A stretch of 64,000 nt of DNA from Acidimicrobiaceae bacterium (GCA_003170315.1 PNAH01000025.1:34063-98062); one strand, 5' to 3'. Positions 49,255-57,502 are shown, numbered from the stretch's first letter. Program-made: numbers and translations. The notes: generated by a model not told the origin, from the sequence alone.

Positions 49255-50736
49255 ATGAAGATTCTCGTCGACACAAATGTCTTCATTGCGGCGGAGGACA
49301 TTTCGCGAGACAGCGTTCACGTCAATGCCGAACTCGCAACGGAGTTTGTATCGCTTTGCAGACGGGTTGGTGTCGAACTGTTTGTTCATCCAGCGACGCG
49401 CGACGACATCCGACGCACCGACGACCAAGACCTGAGACGTGCGTCGGAGATGAAACTTCGACAGTGGGGAATGCTCCGAGAATCGCCGACGCCTTTCGAT
49501 CTAGCCGCGCGAGCCGGATACACTCGACCGCTTTCAGAAAATGACCAATCTGATCTGCAACTTCTTACAGCTCTTGAGTCGCGCTCAGTCGATTTGTTGG
49601 TAACGGAGGATCGGGGGCTACTGCGTCGAGCCGCTCGTGCTGGCCTCGAAACGAGGGCAATCCGCCTGTTGGGGTCCATCGACTATTTGAAGCAACTGTT
49701 CGGCGAACTTGTTACGCCCCCGGCAGTCGAATCGGTTCTGGCCTACGAGATTTCACCGGATGAAGGAATTCTGTCATCCGTTCGGGATGAATACACGACA
49801 GCTGGCGATTCATTTGACGCGTGGTTCGACAAGGTTCGCGGTGAGCACCGTGAGTGTCGAGTGATTCGAACACCGTCCGGTCCGATTCAAGGACTTGCCA
49901 TCTACAAAACGGAAGTCGATCATCCCTTTGGTATCCAAGGTAAGACTCTCAAAATATGCACTTTCAAAATTGCGCCCGATGCTGTAGGTGCGAAGCGCGG
50001 TGAACTTCTGTTGAAGGCGACGCTGCAATATGCAAACGCAACAGAAATGGACGCAATCTACGTAACGCTCTTCGAGCGTCACACGGGGCTCGCCAACCTT
50101 CTTGAGCGATTCGGATTCGCCCAACTCGAGGAACGTTCTTCGCGAGGAGAGATCGTCTACGTCAAATCCATGCGACCGGACGAATTTGAGGAAGAACTGA
50201 GCCCTCTCGACTTTCATATTAAATTCGGTCCGCCTGCACTAAAAGTCCGCCGAGCATTCGTCGTTCCCATACAACCGGAGTATCACGACATTCTCTTTCC
50301 GGAGGCCGCCATCAGGCCCTCGATGTTCGGGCCCGAGCCATCAGGGAACGCAATCCTGAAAGCGTATTTGTGTCGGTCACCAACCACTCTGCTCCGAGCT
50401 GGCGACGCGCTTCTTTTCTATCGTTCACATGATTTGAGTGCGGTGACTGCGATTGGTGTTGTCGAGTCGGCAGAACGCATTTTCGAACCTACCGCCGTAC
50501 GCGAGCGAGTCGGATTTCGAACGGTATATCCCGATAGTGAGATACGGGCAATGTTCTCTCGTGGGCCTTTTGTACTGACCATCCTCTTTCGCCAGGACAG
50601 ATTGGTTAATCCTGTATGGGGGATCAATGAACTGAAACATCGTGGTGTAGTGCGATCGGCACCTCAGTCGATTGTGCAGGTTACTGACAATGGAGCGATG
50701 GAATGGGTAAGGGATCAACTCGAAGGACAGCCCTGA
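49255..50736 (+). CDS. Three-domain PIN - GNAT acetyltransferase - PUA/EVE-like protein (putative toxin)
   Basis: 493 residues from the ATG at 49255. Residues 1-145 are a PIN ribonuclease-like domain: MKILVDTNVF with D6, and SVDLLVTEDRGLLRRAARAG with E118 and D119 as the metal-site acids. Residues 155-310 are a GNAT-type acetyltransferase (ELLLKATLQYANATEMDAIYV, NLLERFGFAQLEER). Residues 325-493 look like a PUA/EVE-like module (RAGDALLFYRSHDLSAVTAI, GVVESAERIF, GVVRSAPQSIVQV). This would join RNA cutting, acyl transfer and modified-base recognition in one chain. Operon with the ASCH gene. Catalysis is inferred from motifs. Confidence 0.8.
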   Translation: MKILVDTNVFIAAEDISRDSVHVNAELATEFVSLCRRVGVELFVHPATRDDIRRTDDQDLRRASEMKLRQWGMLRESPTPFDLAARAGYTRPLSENDQSDLQLLTALESRSVDLLVTEDRGLLRRAARAGLETRAIRLLGSIDYLKQLFGELVTPPAVESVLAYEISPDEGILSSVRDEYTTAGDSFDAWFDKVRGEHRECRVIRTPSGPIQGLAIYKTEVDHPFGIQGKTLKICTFKIAPDAVGAKRGELLLKATLQYANATEMDAIYVTLFERHTGLANLLERFGFAQLEERSSRGEIVYVKSMRPDEFEEELSPLDFHIKFGPPALKVRRAFVVPIQPEYHDILFPEAAIRPSMFGPEPSGNAILKAYLCRSPTTLLRAGDALLFYRSHDLSAVTAIGVVESAERIFEPTAVRERVGFRTVYPDSEIRAMFSRGPFVLTILFRQDRLVNPVWGINELKHRGVVRSAPQSIVQVTDNGAMEWVRDQLEGQP

Positions 50737-51107
50737 TGTCTATTAGACCCGAGTACGTGGAAGCGATTATTTCGGGCGCGAAAACCGTTGAGTTCAGGAA
50801 GCAGCGACTTGCCCCAGACGTTGAGACTGTGGTCATTTACGCGACATCGCCAATTAAGGCGGTCGTGGGAGAATTTGAAATTACGTCGCAGGTTTCTAAG
50901 TCACCAGCGGGTCTGTGGCAGGAGTTCAAACTGGTCTCCGGCATCGACCGGCGACGTTTTTTCGAATATTTTCGTGGACGATCCAGCGGTGTCGGAATCG
51001 TGATTGGAAATGTGACTGCCTACGCTCCCCAGAAGCGACTGGAGGACATAGCTCCAGGATCACGTCCGCCGCAAAGTTTTCGATATCTTGAGGATTCGGC
51101 GGCGTAG
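50703..51107 (+). CDS. ASCH-domain (PUA-like) protein
   Basis: 134 residues. The ASCH pattern RTALMSIRPEYVEAIISGAKTVEFRKQ is complete: the SIRPEY-x5-I-x-G-x-KTVEFR motif is the RNA/nucleotide-binding entrance, followed by VETVVIYATSPIKAVVGEFEI and GIVIGNVTAYAPQKRLED. Two starts are possible: ATG 50703 (GGAG seven bases before, 34-base overlap with the PIN gene) or ATG 50736 (1-base TGATG overlap). The first keeps the whole ALMSIRPEY strand and is preferred. It could neutralise or assist the three-domain protein. Confidence 0.88.
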   Translation: MGKGSTRRTALMSIRPEYVEAIISGAKTVEFRKQRLAPDVETVVIYATSPIKAVVGEFEITSQVSKSPAGLWQEFKLVSGIDRRRFFEYFRGRSSGVGIVIGNVTAYAPQKRLEDIAPGSRPPQSFRYLEDSAA

Positions 51108-51140
51108 AAGGTCGGTCACTTCTTGTGGCGACAAAGTGAA

Positions 51141-51161
51141 CACCACCTGAGATCGGTGGTG
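51141..51161. terminator. Hairpin near the right end of the mobile cassette
   Basis: CACCACC (51141-51147) and GGTGGTG (51155-51161) pair around a seven-base loop, 33 bases after the ASCH stop. The same GTGAACACCACCTGA element occurs at 28361, so it belongs to the conserved right end of these cassettes and may also end transcription of the ASCH gene. Confidence 0.6.
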
Positions 51162-51232
51162 GCAGAGTTGAGGCCTAAACCATTGACCCGTAAGGATTCT
51201 CCGGCCGCTTGAATCAATTTCGAGTCAGTTTT

Positions 51233-51260
51233 GGGCATTGAATGGGCATCAGTTGGGCAT
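51233..51260. repeat. Triple GGGCAT array at 11-bp period beside the intact tRNA-Glu
   Basis: GGGCAT-tgaat-GGGCAT-cagtt-GGGCAT, followed by TAAC, lies 85 bases from the 3' end of the tRNA. Three hexamers with one helical turn between them are the form expected of integrase arm-type binding sites. Confidence 0.75.
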
Positions 51261-51344
51261 TAACTGCTCCATTTCGGAGAAAATATCGCAATTTCGTGGC
51301 GTCTGCCCAATTGCAGAAATGAGCCATCACCAGGAATTATGAAG

Positions 51345-51417
51345 CACCCCCAACGGGATTCGAACCCGTGCCGCCACCTTGAAAGGGTGGTGTCCTAGGC
51401 CGCTAGACGATGGGGGC
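51345..51417 (-). tRNA. tRNA-Glu (anticodon TTC)
   Basis: 73 bases fold as a complete cloverleaf. The acceptor 5' strand GCCCCCA pairs with TGGGGGT (closing G-T), discriminator G; the anticodon stem is CCACC/GGTGG around CTTTCAA, giving anticodon TTC (Glu); the T-arm is CGGGTTCGAATCCCG. CCA is not encoded. The 3' half of this gene is the anchor for the fragments at 27368, 30439 and 46361. Confidence 0.97.
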
Positions 51418-51451
51418 CTGCACTGCGTGTCACCTGGTACTTCGTTGGTGG

Positions 51452-51525
51452 TCGGGCTGCCGGGATTTGAACCCGGGACCTCTGCGTCCCGAACGCAGCG
51501 CGCTACCAAGCTGCGCTACAGCCCG
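51452..51525 (-). tRNA. tRNA-Pro (anticodon CGG)
   Basis: 74 bases: acceptor CGGGCTG/CAGCCCG with discriminator A, D-arm containing AGCTTGGTAGCGC, anticodon stem CTGCG/CGCAG around TTCGGGA (anticodon CGG, Pro) and T-arm CCGGGTTCAAATCCCGG. CCA is not encoded. It lies 34 bases upstream of tRNA-Glu on the same strand and may share its transcript. Confidence 0.97.
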
Positions 51526-51583
51526 CAGCGAGTTGCCTCGCAGCCAGATAATGCTAGTCGGTGGCTGGTGAATCGAACAACGC

Positions 51584-52417
51584 TCACATGATCGAGGGCA
51601 TCTCCGGCGCGACCGGTTTGTGATACTCAATCACGATCTCACTTATTCGACGTCGTTCCACCGATTGCACTCGAAACGTCCAGTCCTCGTAGGTGTAGGT
51701 CGTGCCGGCCTGCGGTATTTCCCCGGCCAGATCGAGGATGAATCCGGCGATAGTGACGTACTCGCCTTCGGGAATCGAGATGCCGAGCGCCTCTTCCACC
51801 TCATCGACGTGGGTCTGCCCGTCGACCAGCCAGCGGTCTTGGCGGATGCGCACGATCGTGGGCTCCTCGTCCTCGTCGAACTCGTCGTTCAGATCGCCCA
51901 CCAACTGTTCGAGGATGTCGCGGATCGACACGACGCCCGCGACACCACCGTGTTCGTCCAGCACCAGCGCGAAGGTCCGCCGCTTCTCTCGCATCTCACT
52001 GAGACTCTCCAACAGGTCCATGGTTTCGGGCAACATGAAAGGGCGTCGGATCTTGCGCGCGATTTCACTCGCTGACGGCAAGGAGACCCCGATGGCTCGT
52101 TTGGCGGTGGTGCTGCGAAACAGGTCGTTGACGAAGAGGACGCCTTCGACCTCGTCGAGGTCGCCATTGACCACCGGGAAACAGGAGTGTCCGGTGTCGC
52201 GGATCGCCTCGGCGATGAGTTCCGGCGTCACCGGCGTAGTGAGGAAGTCGACGTCGGTGCGTGGCGTCATAACGTCGCGAAGTTCGAGCTCGCTCAGTTG
52301 ATCGACCCGCTCGTGGATGGCGATGGCTTCGGGCGACTTCGGGCGAGACTCTTCTCGTCCGACGATGCGCTTACGAAGCCGAGACAGTCCCGACGAGGGG
52401 GGCTGTGGGGCGCTCAT
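51584..52417 (-). CDS. CorC/HlyC-type CBS-domain protein
   Basis: 277 residues: a basic N-terminus, then a CBS pair starting ELRDVMTPRTDVDFLTTPVTPE and continuing VVNGDLDEVEGVLFVNDLFR and FALVLDEHGGVAGVVSIRDILEQLVGDL, and the C-terminal CorC_HlyC FAD-like domain (VDGQTHVDEVEEALGISIPEGEYVTIAGFILDLAGEIP). There is no DUF21 membrane part, so it is the CorC type, linked in other bacteria to Mg/Co homeostasis. Its ATG overlaps the stop of the receiver-domain gene by 4 bp. Confidence 0.92.
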   Translation of the reverse strand: MSAPQPPSSGLSRLRKRIVGREESRPKSPEAIAIHERVDQLSELELRDVMTPRTDVDFLTTPVTPELIAEAIRDTGHSCFPVVNGDLDEVEGVLFVNDLFRSTTAKRAIGVSLPSASEIARKIRRPFMLPETMDLLESLSEMREKRRTFALVLDEHGGVAGVVSIRDILEQLVGDLNDEFDEDEEPTIVRIRQDRWLVDGQTHVDEVEEALGISIPEGEYVTIAGFILDLAGEIPQAGTTYTYEDWTFRVQSVERRRISEIVIEYHKPVAPEMPSIM

Positions 52418-52845
52418 TGAACGTCGGCACTCCCGACGCGAACGGTCGCGGGGCGCAGTGATTCGTCCTCGTACTCTTCGCCGCGCAAGAGCGCGCGCAC
52501 CGCGCTCCGCAGCCGCTGGGGATCGAGCGGCTTTACGAGGAATCCCTCGGCGCCACTGCGACGAGCGAGGAAGACATCCGGGCGGCGATCGAGCAGCATC
52601 AGTACCGCGACCGGTTCGGCTGCGCCGTAGGACTCCTCGTGTCGCAGGTCCATGCAGATGGCCATGCCGCCCATGGTGCCGATCTGCAGGTCCACCACCA
52701 CGAGGTCGACCCCGCCCTGCTCGACGCGGGCAATGACTTCGGGGCCACTGGCGACCTCTTCAATAAAGAGATCCGGTCCTTCGAGCGTGGCGCGCAAATC
52801 CTTGCGCAGAGAGGCGAGGTCGCTCGCCAGAAGAACAATGGCCAT
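52414..52845 (-). CDS. Stand-alone receiver-domain (response regulator) protein
   Basis: 143 residues from the ATG at 52845. A CheY-like fold: MAIVLLASDLASLRKDLRATL, the phospho-acceptor region VDLVVVDLQIG with the Asp, VAVLMLLDRRPDVFLARR and the conserved Lys in GFLVKPLDPQRLRSAVRALL. The acidic pair at the start of strand 1 is reduced to one Asp, so phosphorylation may be weak. No output domain. Translationally coupled to the CorC-like gene downstream; the meaning of that pairing is unknown. Confidence 0.8.
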   Translation of the reverse strand: MAIVLLASDLASLRKDLRATLEGPDLFIEEVASGPEVIARVEQGGVDLVVVDLQIGTMGGMAICMDLRHEESYGAAEPVAVLMLLDRRPDVFLARRSGAEGFLVKPLDPQRLRSAVRALLRGEEYEDESLRPATVRVGSADVQ

Positions 52846-52973
52846 GGCGTCAGCGTAGCGGAGCAAGAAAATGGCTCCAGGTTGGTGCGAACGTCGGAGC
52901 GAAAATTACTCTTGCCCGTTCGCCGGTGAGTGGTTATCCTGCGGTTCTAGGTCAAACCGAGGGGGAGTGACTT

Positions 52974-53222
52974 ATGGCGATTACGCCTTTGGATTGGACT
53001 GACGCCGCCGCATGTCGAAACTGTGAAGGCGCGCTGTTTTATCCGGCCGATAGCGCGGAGCGCAAAGAAGATCGGTTGGAACGAGAGTTGGTGGCCAAGC
53101 GCATCTGCGCGAGTTGCGGTGTGCGGGAGGAATGCCTGGAAGCGGCGCTCGCCCGACACGAGTCCTACGGGATCTGGGGCGGACTTAATGAGATTGAACG
53201 GAGAGGATTACTCCGTACGTGA
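52974..53222 (+). CDS. WhiB-family iron-sulfur transcription factor
   Basis: 82 residues, with GAGGGGGAG just before the ATG at 52974. The WhiB cysteines are in AACRNCEGALFYP, then ICASCGVREECLEAALAR, which supplies the CxxCxxxxxC part of the 4Fe-4S ligand set, followed by the GIWGGL turn and a short basic tail. An extra cysteine (RNC) near the N-terminus departs from the usual pattern. WhiB proteins act with the primary sigma factor. Which subtype (WhiB1, 2 or other) cannot be decided. Its end overlaps the convergent VKOR gene by 15 bases. Confidence 0.93.
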   Translation: MAITPLDWTDAAACRNCEGALFYPADSAERKEDRLERELVAKRICASCGVREECLEAALARHESYGIWGGLNEIERRGLLRT

Positions 53223-53678
53223 CGTCACCCACCCGAGTTGGGCCGGGCTCACACGGGTGAGCACGATGAGGAGCGCGAACGTCACGATGTGAACCCCGGT
53301 GCAGTACAAGCACAGGTTGTCGATGATGATGAGTTCGGCGTAGAGGAGCCAGAGCACGAAGCACATCGAGATGATGGCGATTACGAAGCGCGCGACGTGA
53401 ATCCAATAGCTCTTCGCCCGCCATCCCCACGGCGAATTGAGCACCGTCATCACCAGGAACGTGCCTAGACCGAGGAACGCCACCGGGATGCCGAGCAATC
53501 GAGACTGCGCCGAAGTCGTGACGGCCCCGCAGTTGATGAATCCCTTGTCGGTGCAGAAGAGGGCCTGTGGTTCGAAGTGGGTGATCGTGAGATACGTCGC
53601 CAGGGCCAGGCCGATCAGACTTAAGGCGAACGTCGTAGGGACCGCCCAAGCGGGAACCCGTCCTAGCGTCCGACTCAC
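53208..53678 (-). CDS. Vitamin K epoxide reductase (VKOR) family protein
   Basis: 156 residues with four membrane helices. The redox cysteines are the loop pair in [14 protein letters not shown] and the active-site CxxC in [13 protein letters not shown]. Bacterial VKOR takes over the role of DsbB: it reoxidises a periplasmic thioredoxin-like oxidant, passing electrons to quinone. The ATG overlaps the stop of the DUF929 gene by 4 bp, and DUF929 carries a CPYC motif, so the two plausibly work as oxidant and re-oxidase. Confidence 0.92.
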   Translation of the reverse strand: MSRTLGRVPAWAVPTTFALSLIGLALATYLTITHFEPQALFCTDKGFINCGAVTTSAQSRLLGIPVAFLGLGTFLVMTVLNSPWGWRAKSYWIHVARFVIAIISMCFVLWLLYAELIIIDNLCLYCTGVHIVTFALLIVLTRVSPAQLGWVTSRTE

Positions 53679-54652
53679 TTAATCTTCATGGCCGTTTTCG
53701 CGGCCATCACGCCGGAACTCGTGCACACGTTGGACGGCAGGTTGTTCGTCAACGAACAGATCGCGGCGCTCTGATAGTTCGCCGACGCGATAATCGCGTC
53801 CGTGACGGGACTCGTCGGATCACTGAGTCCCGTCGCGATGTTGGCGCGCGACAAATTCGTCAAGGCGTCCGGGGAGAAACTCGCCCCGGAGACGAGGAAC
53901 TTGTTGTCCATGGTGATGAAGGGAATCGGATTGCCCTGTGATTTGGTGAGACCGGGAATGTACTTCGGCGTGTCGTACTTCTGCACCAGCGCCCTCTGCG
54001 CTTTGGTCGGAGTTTGGAGGAGCTGGTAGTTCGAGCCCGCGGCGTTCAAGTAGTTGGTGTACTCCTCGACGCTCTTGAAAGCGATGTACTTCGAGGTGTA
54101 GGAGGACTTCACGAACGTAAACGTCGGTGTGTTGGGATACGTGTCGTGGGCGTAACTGGCCATGTTGCCCAGACCCTTCCATGTGCCGAATCGACTGAGG
54201 GCGATGATCGTGGACCAGCGCTGCGCGGCGCAGTACGGGCAGTATTCCGCGCCGAGGTAAAAGACCTCGGGGACCGTCGTGCCCGAATTCGTTTGCGCCG
54301 TGAGGATTGGCTGGCCCTTCACCGAGATCGGTGGGCTTACCTGCACCACTTGGGAGGTCACACCGACCGTGTTGAAGACTGACATAGGTACGCCGGTGAT
54401 CTGGGCCATGGTTGTCGCATCGACCGGCGAGAACGTTCCGTTTCCCTTCGTCGATGGAGAACCGCTCAAGACCTTGACGAGCACGAGTGTCGCCACGATG
54501 ACCACCACGAGTCCGATCACCAGCCACGTGAAGAGTCCGGCCGGCCGACCACTCGAGGACTTCACCGGCGCCTTCGCGGGCGCTCGCTTGGCCGCCTGCG
54601 TCGCCGGGCGGTTGGAGGCGATGTTCTTCTTCGATGCGGGGGACTTGGCCAC
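53675..54652 (-). CDS. DUF929 thioredoxin-like membrane-anchored protein
   Basis: 325 residues. A basic cytoplasmic N-terminus rich in K, A and P ([15 protein letters not shown]), one membrane helix ([21 protein letters not shown]), then an extracytoplasmic thioredoxin-like domain with [26 protein letters not shown]929 family signature follows ([23 protein letters not shown]). C-terminal cysteines in [19 protein letters not shown] could make a structural disulfide. With the overlapping VKOR gene it forms a likely oxidative protein-folding system. Confidence 0.9.
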   Translation of the reverse strand: MAKSPASKKNIASNRPATQAAKRAPAKAPVKSSSGRPAGLFTWLVIGLVVVIVATLVLVKVLSGSPSTKGNGTFSPVDATTMAQITGVPMSVFNTVGVTSQVVQVSPPISVKGQPILTAQTNSGTTVPEVFYLGAEYCPYCAAQRWSTIIALSRFGTWKGLGNMASYAHDTYPNTPTFTFVKSSYTSKYIAFKSVEEYTNYLNAAGSNYQLLQTPTKAQRALVQKYDTPKYIPGLTKSQGNPIPFITMDNKFLVSGASFSPDALTNLSRANIATGLSDPTSPVTDAIIASANYQSAAICSLTNNLPSNVCTSSGVMAAKTAMKIK

Positions 54653-54738
54653 GTTGCTCCTTGGTGCGCTTAGGACAACAAACTTAGTGGACAGGGCATT
54701 GAGGCCAACTGCAGGCTCGGTGCTGAGTAGTTTTCACT

Positions 54739-55533
54739 ATGGCCGAAATTTTGAGTCCCCGTCCGGCCGCGACCGTGATCACCGTACGTGACCGTTCCAA
54801 TGGTTACGAAATTCTTATGCTCCGTCGCAACCTCAACAGCGATTTCGTCGGCGGCGCGTACGTCTTTCCGGGCGGTCGCGTCGACGAAGCAGACGCCGGC
54901 CCGGCGGCTCAGCGTCGCACGCTAGGACTCACCGACGCCGAGGCGTCGCGACGTCTCTCTCTGGAAGGTGGTGGCCTGGCGTACTACGTCGCGTGTTTGC
55001 GAGAGCTCTTCGAAGAGGCCGGACTGTTAATCGCGTGTGACGAAGATGGCGAACCGGTTCGGCTCCGTGATGATGAGTCGGTTCTTCGTTTCGCCGCCAG
55101 TCGCCGCGAGGTGAACGCCGGCACGCTCAACTTCATTTCGATGATGGAGCGAGAGCGACTCCTGCTGGACCTGCGCGGACTGGAGTACGTGGCCCACTGG
55201 GTGACGCCCGTAGGACCGCCCCGGCGCTACGACACCCGCTTCTTCGTGGCGCTCGCTCCGAGCCGCCAAGTGGCCACGCACGACGCCGGTGAAACCGTCG
55301 CCGATCAGTGGATACGGCCCGTCGACGCCCTGGAGGCGTACGCTCGTGGCGAACTCGAGATGATCTTCCCGACGATCCGCAACCTTGAGGCGATCGCGCA
55401 CCTTGACTCGTCGCTCGAGGTCCTCGAATACGCGCGATCACTTAAGAACGTCGCGCGCGTGGAACCGAGGATCGTGACACGAGGTGGCGAGGTGGCGATT
55501 CTGCTACCGGGTGACGACGGTTACGACGACTGA
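54739..55533 (+). CDS. NUDIX hydrolase (NUDT19-like)
   Basis: 264 residues. The Nudix box is split by an insertion: GGAYVFPGGRVDEAD, then about 35 residues, then YYVACLRELFEEAGLLIAC with the RExxEExG core. The insertion and the domain after it (VTPVGPPRRYDTRFFVAL) are typical of NUDT19/NUDT7-like enzymes that cut CoA or related diphosphates. Actual substrate unknown. It overlaps the convergent Mrp gene by 13 bases at the stop codons. Confidence 0.92.
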   Translation: MAEILSPRPAATVITVRDRSNGYEILMLRRNLNSDFVGGAYVFPGGRVDEADAGPAAQRRTLGLTDAEASRRLSLEGGGLAYYVACLRELFEEAGLLIACDEDGEPVRLRDDESVLRFAASRREVNAGTLNFISMMERERLLLDLRGLEYVAHWVTPVGPPRRYDTRFFVALAPSRQVATHDAGETVADQWIRPVDALEAYARGELEMIFPTIRNLEAIAHLDSSLEVLEYARSLKNVARVEPRIVTRGGEVAILLPGDDGYDD

Positions 55534-56666
55534 GAGTCGCTCGCGACGGCCTTCGTGATGGCGTCGAGCATGCGGGCCGAACAGCCGATGGCGCCGAAGG
55601 GCGGGGCGACGTCGTTCAGGATTCTTTGCGCCAGTCGATGCAAAACGCCGCCGTCGGACTCGGCCAATACGGCTGGCTCTCCGTGATCACCACCTTCGGC
55701 GATGGCCGCGTTGAGTTCGATCTCGGCCAGGAGTGGCACGTTCAGTTCTTCGCTGAGTGAGCGACCGCCGCCCTCGCCGAAGAAATTGTGTCGTTCCCCA
55801 CAACGGCACGTGAAGCCACTCATGTTCTCGATGACGCCCAGGACACGGATGTTCGATTTGCGCGCGAAGTCCGCGGCGCGCGCGGCGACGCGTTGTGCGG
55901 CGATCGTCGGGGTGGTCACCACCAATTGGCCCATTTGGGGCAGCAGCCGAGCGAGCGTCATCGCGATGTCGCCGGTTCCTGGTGGGGTGTCGATTAAGAG
56001 GTAGTCGATGCCCGACCAGTCGGCGTCTTCGATGAACTGCGCGACGGCCTTTTGCACCATGAGTCCGCGCCACAAGAGGGCTTGATCTTCGTCGGCGAGC
56101 AGACCCATCGACAACAACTTGATGGATCCGGCGCCCACGCGTCGCTCGAGTGGCTGCATCTTGCCGCCGGTCGCTTCCACGTCGCCGTGAATACCCAACA
56201 GTCGACTCAACGAGAATCCCCAGATGTCGGCGTCCAACACGCCCACGCATCGACCGGTCTGGGCAATGGCGACCGCGAGGTTGGCCGTGATCGACGACTT
56301 GCCGACTCCGCCCTTGCCCGAGGCAATCATCAGGACCGGCGTGTGGGTGGGAATGGAGGTGGACGGCGCGCTTCGTTGGGCGATGGTCCTCGCTCGCCGC
56401 ATTAGCGCGGCTTTGGCCGGGGCGTCCAGCACGCCCATGACGAGATCGACCGTGTCAATGTCGTCGAGCGAGAGGACGGCCTCTTTGACGTCGCGTTCGA
56501 TCTGCGCGCGCAAGGGACAGCCCACCGTGGTGAGCGAGACGTGCACCACCGCGCGACGTTCAGAAACGGCGATCTCGCCGACCATGCCCAGTTCGACGAT
56601 GGAGGCCCCGAGTTCGGGATCGAGCACCTGACTGAGGCGTTCACGCAGTCGATCGGAGGTTTGCAC
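55521..56666 (-). CDS. mrp: Mrp/NBP35-family P-loop ATPase (Fe-S cluster carrier)
   Basis: 381 residues. An N-terminal DUF59/MIP18-like domain (LSQVLDPELGASIVELGMVGEI, TTVGCPLRAQIERDV), then a ParA-like ATPase with the deviant Walker A GKGGVGKSS, DADIWGFSLSRLLGI, DYLLIDTPPGTGDIAMTLAR and the family-specific VIENMSGFTCRCG, where the CxC may bind a bridging Fe-S cluster. ApbC/Mrp proteins deliver 4Fe-4S clusters to apoproteins. It is divergent from the A-type carrier gene (56753), so two Fe-S trafficking genes sit back to back. Confidence 0.95.
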   Translation of the reverse strand: MQTSDRLRERLSQVLDPELGASIVELGMVGEIAVSERRAVVHVSLTTVGCPLRAQIERDVKEAVLSLDDIDTVDLVMGVLDAPAKAALMRRARTIAQRSAPSTSIPTHTPVLMIASGKGGVGKSSITANLAVAIAQTGRCVGVLDADIWGFSLSRLLGIHGDVEATGGKMQPLERRVGAGSIKLLSMGLLADEDQALLWRGLMVQKAVAQFIEDADWSGIDYLLIDTPPGTGDIAMTLARLLPQMGQLVVTTPTIAAQRVAARAADFARKSNIRVLGVIENMSGFTCRCGERHNFFGEGGGRSLSEELNVPLLAEIELNAAIAEGGDHGEPAVLAESDGGVLHRLAQRILNDVAPPFGAIGCSARMLDAITKAVASDSQSS

Positions 56667-56752
56667 GTAGCGACGCTACCGGCGAATGAAGTGAGGTGTT
56701 CAAGGAGGAAATCCCTCACTATCATGGAACGAAGAACTCTCGAAGGAGCGCC

Positions 56753-57127
56753 ATGTCCAACATGACCACCACCAGCGTGAACTTAACCAAGAAGGATCCC
56801 AACCCGATCAACTTGACCGATGGCGCCGCCGTGAAAGTGGCCGAACTGATCGCTGCCGAAGGCGTCGACGAAGTGTTGGCGTTGCGCGTATCGGTGAAGC
56901 CGGGCGGCTGCTCGGGCTTCAACTACGACATGTACTTCGACTCGGAGTTCGCCGAGGACGACATCGTTCGCGATTTCGCCGGCGTCAAGGTTGTGGTCGA
57001 CGCCTCAAGCGCGGAGCTGCTCAACGGCTCCACGCTGGAGTACTCCGACTCGCTACAGGGCGCCGGATTCCACATAACGAATCCCAACGCGACGCGCACC
57101 TGCGGCTGCGGCAACTCCTTCAGTTAA
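56753..57127 (+). CDS. A-type Fe-S carrier (IscA/ErpA/HesB family)
   Basis: 124 residues from the ATG at 56753, which has AAGGAG just upstream. The three conserved cysteines are in VKPGGCSGFNYDMYF and TCGCGNSF. The extra 20 N-terminal residues (MSNMTTTSVNLTKKDPNPIN) precede LTDGAAVKVAELIAAEGVDE. It would receive and pass Fe-S clusters. The following ridA-like gene starts ten bases after the stop. A role with the divergent Mrp is inference. Confidence 0.95.
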   Translation: MSNMTTTSVNLTKKDPNPINLTDGAAVKVAELIAAEGVDEVLALRVSVKPGGCSGFNYDMYFDSEFAEDDIVRDFAGVKVVVDASSAELLNGSTLEYSDSLQGAGFHITNPNATRTCGCGNSFS

Positions 57128-57136
57128 GAGACAGTC

Positions 57137-57502
57137 ATGCCCGAAGCGTTCGGTCCTTACTCTCATTGGCGTCGTGCCGGGGACCTGGTCGTGATATCGG
57201 GTCAACTGGGCGTCGTGCCCGGTCACGACAAGCCGACCATGATCGACGGTGGCGCGCCCGAGCAGCTGCGCCAGGCGCTGGTCAACGCCCGCGCCGTGCT
57301 GGCCGAAGCCGGCGCCACGTTTGATCAAGTCGTGAAGGCGATGTTGTTCATCACTGATATGAGTGTGTTCGTCGCGTGCAACGAAGTGTGGATCGAAGCG
57401 TTCGAACCACCGCGCCCTGCCCGGTCGGCCGTCGCCGTCGCCCAGCTCCCCCTCGGCGCCCTCGCCGAAGTCGAGCTCTGGGCTTACGCGCCCCTCGACT
57501 AG
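57137..57502 (+). CDS. RidA-family (enamine/imine deaminase) protein
   Basis: 121 residues of the RidA fold: AFGPYSHWRRAGDLVVISGQLGVVPG, PEQLRQALVNARAVLAEAGATFDQVVKAMLFITDM, and the Arg motif PPRPARSAVAVAQLPLGALAEVELWA, in which the Arg binds the substrate carboxylate. RidA hydrolyses reactive 2-aminoacrylate-type intermediates from PLP enzymes, which fits next to Fe-S and nitrogen genes. It lies 10 bases after the Fe-S carrier stop and overlaps the convergent GlnR-like gene by 4 bp. Confidence 0.9.
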   Translation: MPEAFGPYSHWRRAGDLVVISGQLGVVPGHDKPTMIDGGAPEQLRQALVNARAVLAEAGATFDQVVKAMLFITDMSVFVACNEVWIEAFEPPRPARSAVAVAQLPLGALAEVELWAYAPLD

